64,000 nt of DNA. Source: Patulibacter brassicae. Lineage in GTDB: Bacteria; Actinomycetota; Thermoleophilia; Solirubrobacterales; Solirubrobacteraceae. The notes under the pieces were generated by a model that worked only from the letters and a program-made list of their open reading frames with translations, had not been told where the DNA came from and did not search any database. The stretch lies in assembly GCF_033949425.1 (NCBI RefSeq), contig NZ_JAXAVX010000001.1, positions 744,001 to 808,000 of the forward strand, given 5' to 3'. A program made the translations under genes and the position numbers. The stretch's first letter is position 1; every line of letters starts with the position of its first letter. Shown piece by piece: positions 23,660 through 31,696 of the stretch.

Positions 23660-23954
23660 GCCCACCCAGTCGGCGCTCCAGATCGCTGGCGATGCGGAGA
23701 AGCACCGGGCATGGTGGGTCCGCGGCGACGAACGTGTTGCCGTAAGGATCCTCGTAGTCCAGCACGACTTCCGTCGAACCGACTTGGAACCGCCGCACGC
23801 GCGCGTCGGGCCCGTCAACCGACGAAAGCACGAGAGCAGCGTGGTGCTTGATGACGTACTGCGTCAGCTTGTCGAAGCCGTCCCAGCCGGGAACAGCCGC
23901 CACATGCACCTCCAGGCCACGGTCCGAACGCGTGACGATCACCGGCGGTGTCAC
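23649..23954 (-). CDS. Hypothetical protein, possible immunity-like partner
   Basis: A 101-residue soluble protein of unrecognised family with no membrane segment. The sequence (EVHVAAVPGWDGFDKLTQYV, then ARVRRFQVGSTEVVLDYEDP) alternates strands and helices and ends in a helix LLRIASDLERRLG, the look of a small immunity or DUF3630-like protein; this is impression, not a match. Its GTG start overlaps the stop of the preceding 74-codon frame (GTGA). It ends nine bases outside the right inverted repeat of the IS. Confidence 0.6.
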   Translation of the reverse strand: MTPPVIVTRSDRGLEVHVAAVPGWDGFDKLTQYVIKHHAALVLSSVDGPDARVRRFQVGSTEVVLDYEDPYGNTFVAADPPCPVLLRIASDLERRLGGPTA

Positions 23955-24175
23955 CGGTCGATCCCCAATGCCCGATCAACGTCGGCGTTGGACTTGCCCG
24001 ATCCTCGAAGCACATAGCGCCACACGTCGTCCCCTCGCGCACCGCTCTGATACGCCCTACGGACTACGTCCCGCAACGTGCGCGGGGCCGGAAGACTGGC
24101 GGCCGCTGCTCGGTCCGCCATCAACTCCCGCGCCTGGAGCTTGACTTCGTTTCGAAGCTCGAACGTGTGCTGCAA
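23951..24175 (-). CDS. Short hypothetical protein, possible toxin C-terminal fragment
   Basis: A 74-codon frame from TTG 24175 (uncertain start; ATG 24118 is an internal alternative), basic and helical: FELRNEVKLQARELMADRAA, RTLRDVVRRAYQSGARGDDV, GKSNADVDRALGID. It reads like the tail of a larger protein rather than a complete one and is coupled by GTGA to the next gene. Between its start and the truncated alcohol dehydrogenase lies no domain that could be its N-terminus. A toxin-tip/immunity relic is one explanation; function unknown. Confidence 0.5.
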   Translation of the reverse strand: MQHTFELRNEVKLQARELMADRAAAASLPAPRTLRDVVRRAYQSGARGDDVWRYVLRGSGKSNADVDRALGIDR

Positions 24176-24292
24176 GAGGCATCAAGCCGGGGTCGTTGAA
24201 CAACCTGGAAACGCGGTAGTGGTACCACGCTCAACTGTCACAGATCCCCGGGCGTCTGGATCAGACACTGCCGCTGCGGGAGCGGGCTCTCC

Positions 24293-24379
24293 AAGCACCT
24301 GCTCGGGACCGGGCGTCGGGACCGGGACGTCCTCGATCGCGAGCGGGGCGGAGAAGCTGTGGACGACGGCGGCTTTCAT
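24293..24379 (-). pseudogene. Alcohol dehydrogenase (zinc MDR type), N-terminal fragment
   Basis: The first 29 codons, MKAAVVHSFSAPLAIEDVPV through PTPGPEQVL, match the start of zinc-dependent AdhP-like alcohol dehydrogenases. The expected continuation (V-x-ASGVCHTDLH, with the first catalytic zinc ligand) is absent, and the frame runs into unrelated sequence ending 24182. The rest of the gene (about 310 codons) is missing, so this is a deletion or replacement scar at about 24290. Confidence 0.8.
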
Positions 24380-24492
24380 GGCGCGGACCCTTCGGGGGCT
24401 CGATGGCGGTGTCCACCACGTTCCCGCAGCGCCGCCCCGTCGCCATCGGCAATCGCACGCGTCCTGGATCGGTAGTCGTCCGCACCCGGGGT

Positions 24493-24542
24493 GCGGGTCG
24501 TCCGTCAGCCGCGCACCGCGGGTCGTCCGTCAGCCGCGCGCC
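24493..24542. repeat. 25-bp tandem duplication spanning the response-regulator stop codon
   Basis: Units 24493-24517 and 24518-24542 differ by one base and share GCGGGTCGTCCGTCAGCCGC. The second contains the end of the response-regulator gene including its stop; the first is a free copy just downstream. Confidence 0.8.
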
Positions 24543-25210
24543 GCGCCGTCGCCGTCCAGGAGGCCGTGGTCCAGCGCGTAGCGGACGAGCTCCGCCCGGG
24601 TCGAGCGACGGATCTTCTGCTGGATGTGCGCCCGGTGCGACTCGACGGTCCGGACCGAGAGGAAGAGCTGCTGCCCGATCTCGCTGTTCGTGTGGCCGAG
24701 GGCGATGAGGCGCAGGACCTCGAGCTCGCGTGCGGTCAGGTCGTCCGGCGGGCCGCTCGGCGGCGGCTCGGCCGCGATCCGGGCGCCGAGGGAGGGGTGG
24801 AGGTACGTCTGGCCGCGGTGCGCCATCCGCACCGCCTGGACGAGCTCCTCGTCGGCGGCCTCCTTCAGCACGTAGCCCAGGGCGCCGGACCGCAGGGCCT
24901 CGCGGGCGAACGCCGGATCCTGCTGCATCGTGAGCACGACGATGGCCGTCCCCGGCGCCTCCTCCCGGATCCGCGGGATCGCCGGCAGGCTCGGATCGCC
25001 CGGCATGTTCAGGTCGAGGACGAGGACGTCCGGCTTGTGCGCCCGCACGGAGCGCAGCGCGGCGGCGACGTCGCCGGCCTCGGCGACCACCTCGAGCTCG
25101 GGCTCCGCGTCGAGGACGTGGCGCAGGCCGCTGCGCACGATCACGTGGTCGTCGGCGAGCGCGATCCGCACGCGGGCGTCGTCGGGCGCGGGGTCGGGCG
25201 AGGTGGCCAT
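24530..25210 (-). CDS. NarL/LuxR-family response regulator
   Basis: A 226-residue two-component regulator. The receiver domain (about 14-130) has the acidic pair DD at 20-21, the phospho-acceptor Asp66 (DVLVLDLNMPGD), a conserved Thr in VVLTMQQD and Lys in YVLKEAADEEL. The C-terminal LuxR helix-turn-helix (about 160-220) has LTARELEVLRLIALGHTNSEI. It is divergently placed to the GAF histidine kinase at 25394, its likely partner, with 183 bases between. The ATG at 25210 is six bases after TACGGT, suggesting a leaderless transcript. Confidence 0.92.
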   Translation of the reverse strand: MATSPDPAPDDARVRIALADDHVIVRSGLRHVLDAEPELEVVAEAGDVAAALRSVRAHKPDVLVLDLNMPGDPSLPAIPRIREEAPGTAIVVLTMQQDPAFAREALRSGALGYVLKEAADEELVQAVRMAHRGQTYLHPSLGARIAAEPPPSGPPDDLTARELEVLRLIALGHTNSEIGQQLFLSVRTVESHRAHIQQKIRRSTRAELVRYALDHGLLDGDGAARG

Positions 25211-25216
25211 CGGAGG

Positions 25217-25222
25217 ACCGTA
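25217..25222 (-). promoter_or_regulatory. -10 box for leaderless response-regulator mRNA
   Basis: TACGGT on the minus strand, six bases before ATG 25210. Confidence 0.5.
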
Positions 25223-25393
25223 ACGGCGGTGCCCCGCACCGACCAGCGCGGTCCTCCCCCGCCCGATCCGTGCAAACCACGGATCCGCGCGCGGGGCCGT
25301 CTCCCGCCGGCAGCACGGGATGGGGCGGATGGCGCTCGCGCGACGCAGCGGCGAGAATCGCGGGGCCCGACCAGCGGTCCCGGGCTCCGCCCG

Positions 25394-27139
25394 ATGCACG
25401 ACGCGCTCGACGAACCCCGCCTCCGCCGCCTGATCGCCGTCGGTCGCGGCCTCGTGCAGGAGCTCGACCCGGAGACGCTGCTGGACCAGATCCTCTCCGC
25501 CGCGCAGGAGCTCACCGGCGCGCGCTACGCCGCGCTCGGCATCCTCGACGGCGATCGGGAGCACCTGGCGCGGTTCCTCACCGCCGGCATCGAGGAGCCG
25601 ACGCGCCGCGCGATCGGCGACCTGCCCCACGGGCGCGGGCTGCTCGGCGTCCTCATCCGCGATCCGGCGCCGTTGCGGCTGGCCAACCTCCATCACCACC
25701 CGCAGTCCTACGGCTTCCCCGCCGGTCACCCGGACATGACGACCTTCCTCGGGACGCCGATCGTCGTGCGCGGCCAGGCCTGGGGCAACCTCTACCTGAC
25801 CGAGAAGACCAGCGGCGCGTTCACGGCGGCGGACGAGGAGGCGGTCGGCATCCTCGCCGACTGGGCGGCCGTGGCGGTCGAGAACGCCGGCCTGTACGAG
25901 AGCGTCCGGCTGCGCCACGACGAGCTCCAGCGCGCGAACCAGAGCCTGGCGACGACGAACGCGATCACCCGCGCGATCGGCACGGAGACCGACCTGCGGC
26001 GCGTCCTGGAGCTCGTGGCCAAGCGCGGACGAGCGCTCATCGGCGCCCGGGCGCTGGTGCTCCTGCTCGCGGAGGGCGACCACCTCACCACCGCGGCGGT
26101 CGCCGGCGAGCTCGATCGCGAGATCGCCGAGATCCGGCTGCCGGCCGACGACTCGACCGCCGGCGAGGTCGTGCGCACCGCCCGGCCGATGCGGCTCGCC
26201 GCCGAGGACCTGCGCGTCCCCGCGAGCCGCTTCGGCGTCCGGGACGCCCGCGCGGCGCTGCTCGTCCCGATGACGTTCCGGGGCCGCAGCCTCGGCGTGC
26301 TGGCGGCGTTCGACCGGCTCGCGGACGTCGACGAGGCGACCTTCAGCGCCGACGACGAGGCGACGCTCGTCGCCGTCGCGGCGAGCGCCGCGACCGCCGT
26401 GGCGACGGCGCAGAGCGTCAGCGAGCAGCGGCTTCGCGAGGCCCTCGACGGGTCCGAGCGCGAGCGCCGGCGGTGGGCGCGGGAGCTCCACGACGAGACC
26501 CTCCAGGGCCTCGGCGGGCTCCAGGTCCGGCTCGCCTCCGCGCTCCGCGGGCCCGACGAGGACGCCGTCCGCGAGGCGGTGCGCGGCGTGCGCGACGAGA
26601 TCTCGCTGGAGATCCAGAAGCTCCGGACCCTCATCACCGAGCTGCGCCCGGCCACCCTCGACGAGCTCGGACTGTCGCCGGCGGTCGAGAGCCTCACGCG
26701 CGACGTCGCCGCGACGAGCGGCCTGTCGATCGACCTGGCGATCGACGTCGAGGCGGACGGACCGGGAGGACGGCTCGCGGCCGACCTCGAGACCACCGTG
26801 TACCGGATCGTCCAGGAGGCCCTCACGAACATCGTCAAGCACGCCGACGCACGGCGCGTGGCGATCGAGATCCTCAGCAGCGACGGCGAGCTGCGGATCA
26901 AGGTGCGCGACGATGGCGTCGGCATCGACGAGGACGTGCTCGAGCGGCGCGCGGGGTTCGGCGTCACCGGCATGCGCGAGCGGGTGCAGCTCGCCGGCGG
27001 GACGCTCGAGCTGCGGTCCGCGGAGCCGGGCGGCACGACCCTCGAAGCGCGCCTGCCGCTGCCCGCTCTCGGCACGCACGGCCCGGGAGCGAGCCGCGCC
27101 ACCACGGACCTGCGATCGCCCGACGCGAACGCCCGCTGA
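25394..27139 (+). CDS. GAF-domain sensor histidine kinase (NarX/DevS-like)
   Basis: A cytosolic sensor kinase of 581 residues: GAF domain 1 (about 20-170; LTGARYAALGILD, GTPIVVRGQAWGNLYLTEK), GAF domain 2 (about 190-345), a HisKA_3 dimerisation helix with phospho-acceptor His366 in WARELHDETLQGLGG, and a C-terminal HATPase (EALTNIVKHADA, DDGVGIDED, GFGVTGMRER). No transmembrane helix, so it senses an internal or diffusible signal, like the DevS/DosT redox and gas sensors, though heme-ligand assignment cannot be made here. Partner regulator is the divergent gene. A possible -10 GAGAAT lies at 25353-25358. Confidence 0.92.
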   Translation: MHDALDEPRLRRLIAVGRGLVQELDPETLLDQILSAAQELTGARYAALGILDGDREHLARFLTAGIEEPTRRAIGDLPHGRGLLGVLIRDPAPLRLANLHHHPQSYGFPAGHPDMTTFLGTPIVVRGQAWGNLYLTEKTSGAFTAADEEAVGILADWAAVAVENAGLYESVRLRHDELQRANQSLATTNAITRAIGTETDLRRVLELVAKRGRALIGARALVLLLAEGDHLTTAAVAGELDREIAEIRLPADDSTAGEVVRTARPMRLAAEDLRVPASRFGVRDARAALLVPMTFRGRSLGVLAAFDRLADVDEATFSADDEATLVAVAASAATAVATAQSVSEQRLREALDGSERERRRWARELHDETLQGLGGLQVRLASALRGPDEDAVREAVRGVRDEISLEIQKLRTLITELRPATLDELGLSPAVESLTRDVAATSGLSIDLAIDVEADGPGGRLAADLETTVYRIVQEALTNIVKHADARRVAIEILSSDGELRIKVRDDGVGIDEDVLERRAGFGVTGMRERVQLAGGTLELRSAEPGGTTLEARLPLPALGTHGPGASRATTDLRSPDANAR

Positions 27140-27154
27140 GCGAGCCGCGCCCGC

Positions 27155-29200
27155 TCACGCCTCGCGCGAGCGGGGCGCCCCGGCGGCGACCTGGACGCCG
27201 ACGAGCGGCACCTCCGCGTGCACGAGCCACCCGCCGCCCGCATCGGGGCCCGCGACGAGCCGGCCGCCGAGCGTCGCGACCCGCTCGGTCATCCCCGCGA
27301 GGCCGACGCCCGAGCCGCGCGTGCCGGGGGTCCCGGGTGGACCGGCCGACCGCACGCGCAGCACGAGCTGCTCGGCCAGGACGCGCAGCTCGACGTCGAC
27401 CGCCGCACCCGGCGCGTGACGGCGCGCGTTCGTCAGCGCCTCCTGCAGCGTGCGGACGACGACCGCCGAGACCACGCCGGGCACGTCGTCGACGGCCGGG
27501 TCGACGTGGGCGCCGACCGCCTCCCCCGCGGCGATCGCGTCCGCGACGACGCGCCGCACCGTTGGAGCGCCGCGCGGATCGTCCGGGCCGTCGGCGTCGA
27601 GGGTGCCCTGCAGGGCCGCCAGCTCGTCGAGCGTCCCGTCCGTGGCCGCGCGGACGTGCTGCAGCGCCGCGGCCGCCCGCGTCGGATCGCGGTCCGCGAG
27701 CGCCGCCGCCGCGCCGGCCTGCACCGCCACGAGCGACAGCCCGTGGCCGACGATGTCGTGCAGCTCGTGGGCCACGCGACGGCGCTCGCCGGCGACCGCC
27801 GCCGCCGCGAGCGCGTCGCGGCGGGCGGCGAGCGCGACGGCCTCGTCCCGCGCCGCGGCAGCCTCGCGCACGCGCGCGGACACGGCGCGACCGACGCCCC
27901 ACGCCGCGACGATCGCCGCGGCGAGGTAGGCGTACTGGGCGACGGTGAAGACCGCCTCCTCGAGCGCCCACGACGCCGCGGTGCCGCCGAGCGCGAGCGC
28001 CCCGCCGGCCCATGCCTGGGCCGGGGAGCGCGCCCAGGCCCCGGCGACCCAGGCGCAGGTCACGCCGACGAACGTCTGCGTCACCGTCACCGACGACAGC
28101 CCGCCCTCGGCCGTCCGTGCCACGACGATCGCCATCGTCAGCCCGACCGCCGCCAGCGGCGCGCGGCGGCGCGCGAGCAGCGGCAGCGGCGTCAGCGCGG
28201 CGAGCACGACGGCGGCCGTCGGCCCCAGGGCGGGCCCCTCGACGCGGAACGTCCTCCCCCACGCCGTGCGCTCGAGCGGCAGGTCCGGCACGAGCAGCTG
28301 GTCGACGACGCCGTGCAGGGCCAGCAGCAGCGGCGGCCCCGCCAGCGCCAGCATCGCCCAGGCGCGCAGGCGGCGCGGACCCGCCGGCGGTGGCGCCCCG
28401 TCGCCGTCCGAGGTCGGCGCGTCCGGCGGCTGCAGCCGGCCGAGCAGCTCGCGCATGCTGTCCCCCGCGCTCGCGGTGACCGTCGCCACCCGCCGCGCCG
28501 CCGCGCCGGCGCCGCGCGGATCGCCCGGCAGCGCGGCGAGCGCCGAGAGCGTCAGCCCGCGGATCTCGTCGACCAGGCGCGTGACGATCCACGTCATCGA
28601 GCGGTCGAGCTCGCGGCGCTCGCGGCGCACCGCGTCGTCGACGTCGGCGGCCGCGCGCGCCTCGAGCACGGCGACCGCACGCCGTCGGGCCCGCAGCTCG
28701 TCGCGCCGATCCGCGAGCAGCATCGCCGGGACGACCGCCACGACGACCACCGCGACGAGGTAGAGCAGCGTGCGCTCCGTCGCGGTCGCGAAGGCGCCGA
28801 CGTCGGCGAGGTGCAGCAGGACGCCGAGCGCCAGCCCGCCGCCGCCGAGCAGCGGCCCCGCGCGGCGGGCCCACGTGCCCGGGCGCCGCAGCGCGGAGGC
28901 GCCGAAGAGCGCCAGGCCCAGCGCGAGCTCCGCGGCCACCGCCCCGACCGGGCGCGTGCCGAGCCCGGTGGCCAGCAGGTACGTCGCGGTGACGACGCTC
29001 GCCGCGGCGACGGGACGGCGCGCGAGCGCCAGGAGCGGCAGCGTCAGGCCGAGCGCCACCGCCAGCGCGGCGAGCCGCCCGCGGCTGCCGGGCTCGAGCA
29101 CGAGCGGCTCGCTGACCGCCCACGCGAGCAGCACGAGCCCGAAGGGGACCGCCGGGAACCCGCGACGGGCGCCCCGGGTCACGACCGCCGCCGCTCGCAT
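27155..29200 (-). CDS. Membrane sensor histidine kinase with apparently duplicated input module
   Basis: 681 residues from ATG 29200 (GTG 29209 is possible, eight bases after TACGAT at 29218-29223). The N-half has about five membrane helices (residues 15-200) followed by a coiled coil and a degenerate HisKA_3-like helix (RRERRELDRSMTWIVTRLVD) without the HD motif. A second set of about five helices (around 300-430) follows, then a real HisKA_3 box with His481 (RVAHELHDIVGHGLSLVAVQ) and a HATPase with the N box EALTNARRHAPG and a G box GSGVGLAGMTER. The architecture looks like two tandem kinases, the first having lost catalysis. It converges with the GAF kinase; no dedicated regulator is adjacent. 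Confidence 0.85.
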   Translation of the reverse strand: MRAAAVVTRGARRGFPAVPFGLVLLAWAVSEPLVLEPGSRGRLAALAVALGLTLPLLALARRPVAAASVVTATYLLATGLGTRPVGAVAAELALGLALFGASALRRPGTWARRAGPLLGGGGLALGVLLHLADVGAFATATERTLLYLVAVVVVAVVPAMLLADRRDELRARRRAVAVLEARAAADVDDAVRRERRELDRSMTWIVTRLVDEIRGLTLSALAALPGDPRGAGAAARRVATVTASAGDSMRELLGRLQPPDAPTSDGDGAPPPAGPRRLRAWAMLALAGPPLLLALHGVVDQLLVPDLPLERTAWGRTFRVEGPALGPTAAVVLAALTPLPLLARRRAPLAAVGLTMAIVVARTAEGGLSSVTVTQTFVGVTCAWVAGAWARSPAQAWAGGALALGGTAASWALEEAVFTVAQYAYLAAAIVAAWGVGRAVSARVREAAAARDEAVALAARRDALAAAAVAGERRRVAHELHDIVGHGLSLVAVQAGAAAALADRDPTRAAAALQHVRAATDGTLDELAALQGTLDADGPDDPRGAPTVRRVVADAIAAGEAVGAHVDPAVDDVPGVVSAVVVRTLQEALTNARRHAPGAAVDVELRVLAEQLVLRVRSAGPPGTPGTRGSGVGLAGMTERVATLGGRLVAGPDAGGGWLVHAEVPLVGVQVAAGAPRSREA

Positions 29201-29296
29201 GCCTGGCACACGCCACGATCGTAGGTCGTCGCGGCGCGGCGCGTGCGCGCGAGGCCGAGCGCCCCCGGCCGATCCGGGCGCGCGGGAGCGGCCGGT

Positions 29297-29325
29297 TTGA
29301 GCCGGAGGCGGCGAACCCCGAGAAT
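29297..29325 (+). promoter_or_regulatory. Promoter of the MFS transporter gene
   Basis: TTGAGC (29297-29302), a 17-base spacer and GAGAAT (29320-29325) lie 11 bases before ATG 29337. Confidence 0.5.
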
Positions 29326-29336
29326 CGGCGACGAGC

Positions 29337-30983
29337 ATGGCGACCCCGCGACCCCCCGCTCCCGCCGACGCCCGCACGAAGCGCCTGACGCTGCTGGCGT
29401 GCGTGCTGGCGTCGACGATCGTGATGATCGACGGCAGCGTCGTCGGCGTCGCGCTGCCGGAGATCCGCGACGACCTCGGCGGCGGCCTCGCCGGCCAGCA
29501 GTGGGTGACGAACGGTTACCTCCTGACGCTCGGGTCGCTGCTGCTCGTCGCGGGCTCGATCGGCGACGTCCTCGGCGCGCGGCGGGTGTTCCTCTTCGGC
29601 GTCGTCGGGTTCGGCGTCACCTCGGTGCTCTGCGCGTTCGCGCCGACGATCGAGGTACTCGTGCTCGGCCGGGCGCTGCAGGGCGCCTCGGGCGCGGCGC
29701 TGACGCCGGCGGCGCTCGCGGTCATCGTCTCGGTCTTCGACGCCGACGAGCGCAACCGGGCGATCGGCACCTGGACGGCGTGGAGCGGGATCGGCGCCGC
29801 GATCGGGCCGGTCCTCGGCGGCTGGCTCGTCGACGTCGCCTCCTGGCACTGGGTGTTCCTCATCAACGTCCCCCTCGTCGTGGGGACCGTCGTGCTCGTC
29901 GCGCGCGTCATCCCCGCCGACCGGACCCGCGACCGCACGCGCCACGTCGACGTGCCCGGCGCGCTGCTCTGCGCCGCCGGTCTCGGCGGCCTGACCTTCG
30001 GGCTGATCCGCCAGCCGCTCGGCGGGTGGGGCGCGCCGGACGTCGCGCTGCCGCTCGCGGTCGGGGCCGTGCTGCTCGTGCTCTTCGTCGTGCACGAGGA
30101 CCGCTCGCCGGACTCGATGCTGCCGCTCGGGCTCTTCCGCCGGCGGAACTTCGTCGTCGGCAACGTCGAGACGCTCGTCATGTACGGCGGGCTCTCGCTC
30201 CTGACGTTCTACCTCGTGATCTTCCTCCAGCAGGTCGCCGGCTGGGACGCGCTGGAGGCCGGCGCCGCGCTCGTCCCCGTGACCGCCGTGATGCTCGTCC
30301 TCGCCGGGCGCTTCGGCGCGCTCGCCGACCGGCACGGGCCGCGGCTGTTCATGGGGCTCGGGCCGCTGATCGCCGGCGCCGGCCTGCTGCTGCTCCTGCG
30401 CCTGGACGCCGACGTCTCCTACGTCGCCGACCTGCTGCCGGCCGTCGCCCTCTTCGCGCTCGGCCTGTCGATGACCGTCGCGCCGCTCACGGCCACCGTG
30501 CTCGCCGACGCCGAGGCCCGCAACGCCGGCGCGGCGTCGGGCGTGAACAACGCGGTCGCCCGCGTGGCCGGGCTCGTCGCCGTCGCGGTGGTGGGCATCG
30601 CCGTGTCGGCGAGCTTCGGCTCCGCCGTCGACGACCGGCTGGACGGCACGACGCTCGGCCCGACGGCGAGCCGTGCGGCCGACGCGCTGCGCGACGGCCC
30701 GTTCTCGCGTCCGGAGCTCGACGGCACGTCCGCCGCGGAGGCCGCGGCGCTGCGCAGCGCGGCCGGCGAGGCGGGCGTCTCGGCGTTCCGGCTCGGCATG
30801 GGGATCGCCGGCGGACTGCTCATCGCCGGCGGGCTGATCGGGGCCGCCGGCATCCGCAACCCGCGACGGGTCGTCCTCGCCGCCGACTGCGCCGGCGGGC
30901 AGGTCGTCGGCCAGCCGGGCGACGTCGGGAACGCCGAGGCGGTGCCGACGTCAGCGGCCGCGACGGGCACGACGCCGACGTGA
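29337..30983 (+). CDS. MFS drug exporter, DHA2 (EmrB/QacA) family
   Basis: A 548-residue major facilitator with the fourteen-helix DHA2 layout. Signature sites are motif D1-like DGSVVGVALPEIRDDL in helix 1, motif A-like GSIGDVLGARRVFLFGV after helix 2, and motif C-like GSGIGAAIGPVLGGWLV in helix 5 (the text reads WSGIGAAIGPVLGGWL). The second half begins after residue 240 with RRRNFVVGNVETLVMYGGLS. It likely exports drugs or other amphiphiles by proton antiport. It converges with a TetR-family gene 15 bases away, a plausible but unproven regulator. Confidence 0.9.
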   Translation: MATPRPPAPADARTKRLTLLACVLASTIVMIDGSVVGVALPEIRDDLGGGLAGQQWVTNGYLLTLGSLLLVAGSIGDVLGARRVFLFGVVGFGVTSVLCAFAPTIEVLVLGRALQGASGAALTPAALAVIVSVFDADERNRAIGTWTAWSGIGAAIGPVLGGWLVDVASWHWVFLINVPLVVGTVVLVARVIPADRTRDRTRHVDVPGALLCAAGLGGLTFGLIRQPLGGWGAPDVALPLAVGAVLLVLFVVHEDRSPDSMLPLGLFRRRNFVVGNVETLVMYGGLSLLTFYLVIFLQQVAGWDALEAGAALVPVTAVMLVLAGRFGALADRHGPRLFMGLGPLIAGAGLLLLLRLDADVSYVADLLPAVALFALGLSMTVAPLTATVLADAEARNAGAASGVNNAVARVAGLVAVAVVGIAVSASFGSAVDDRLDGTTLGPTASRAADALRDGPFSRPELDGTSAAEAAALRSAAGEAGVSAFRLGMGIAGGLLIAGGLIGAAGIRNPRRVVLAADCAGGQVVGQPGDVGNAEAVPTSAAATGTTPT

Positions 30984-30998
30984 CCCGCCGCCGCACGC

Positions 30999-31616
30999 TC
31001 AGGTCCGCGGGCGCAGGCCCTCGAGCAGCACGTCGACCATCTGCGTGAGCGCGTCGGCGGAGCTGACCTTCGTCGTGCGCGAGAAGTCCGGCTCGGTGAA
31101 CCGCAGCACGGCGGAGAACATCATCTCGGCGACGACCGGCGCGATCACCGGCCGGATCTCCTCGGCCAGGACGGCCTCGGCGATCATCCGCTCCAGCGCG
31201 TCGCGGCAGACGGTGACCCAGCGGTCGAAGAGCATCCGCGCCGGCGGGTGGCCGCGGACCGCGTCGAGGAAGCGCGGCCCGAGCGCGGAGAAGTCCCGCG
31301 CGCCGACGGTGAGCATCGCCCCCATGCTCTCGACGTGCGTGTCGGCGGCCTCGATCGCGGCGAGCCCGCGCTCGGAGATGCGGAACATCATCCGGTCGAG
31401 CACGAGGAGCAGCAGGTCCTCCTTGCTCGGCGCGATCTCGTACAGCGTGCTGCGCGAGCAGCCGACCTCGGTGGCGAGATCGCCCATCCGGATCCCGCGG
31501 ATGCCCTCCCGCAGGAAGATCGGCTCGATCGCGTGGAGCACCTCCTCCTGACGGGGTGAGAAGCGTTGACGGCCGGGCGTCGCCGCCCCGCCGGGAAACC
31601 GCGTCTCGAAGGGCAT
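30999..31616 (-). CDS. TetR/AcrR-family transcriptional regulator
   Basis: A 205-residue repressor-type protein. The N-terminal HTH (about 20-70) reads EVLHAIEPIFLREGIRGIRM then GDLATEVGCSRSTLYEIAPS; the C-terminal ligand domain is helical and typical of the family. It is divergent from the secreted esterase gene and tail-to-tail with the MFS gene. The 80-base divergent region holds a palindrome (31672-31686) that overlaps the esterase -10 region, so autoregulation and esterase control are likely. TAGCCT at 31623-31628, six bases before ATG 31616, indicates a leaderless mRNA. Confidence 0.9.
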   Translation of the reverse strand: MPFETRFPGGAATPGRQRFSPRQEEVLHAIEPIFLREGIRGIRMGDLATEVGCSRSTLYEIAPSKEDLLLLVLDRMMFRISERGLAAIEAADTHVESMGAMLTVGARDFSALGPRFLDAVRGHPPARMLFDRWVTVCRDALERMIAEAVLAEEIRPVIAPVVAEMMFSAVLRFTEPDFSRTTKVSSADALTQMVDVLLEGLRPRT

Positions 31617-31622
31617 CTCCCG

Positions 31623-31628
31623 AGGCTA
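31623..31628 (-). promoter_or_regulatory. -10 box for leaderless tetR mRNA
   Basis: TAGCCT on the minus strand, six bases before ATG 31616. Confidence 0.5.
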
Positions 31629-31671
31629 GCAACGGGGTTCCGCCCACCCTTCGGACAGAATCCGTAATCCA

Positions 31672-31686
31672 TACCACCGTCTGGTA
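31672..31686. promoter_or_regulatory. Candidate TetR operator between tetR and esterase genes
   Basis: TACCA-CCGTC-TGGTA is a perfect 5-bp inverted repeat with a 5-bp centre. Its right end overlaps TACACC (31685-31690), a -10-like box six bases before the esterase GTG, so a bound repressor would block that promoter. Confidence 0.45.
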
Positions 31687-31696
31687 CACCTAGGGG

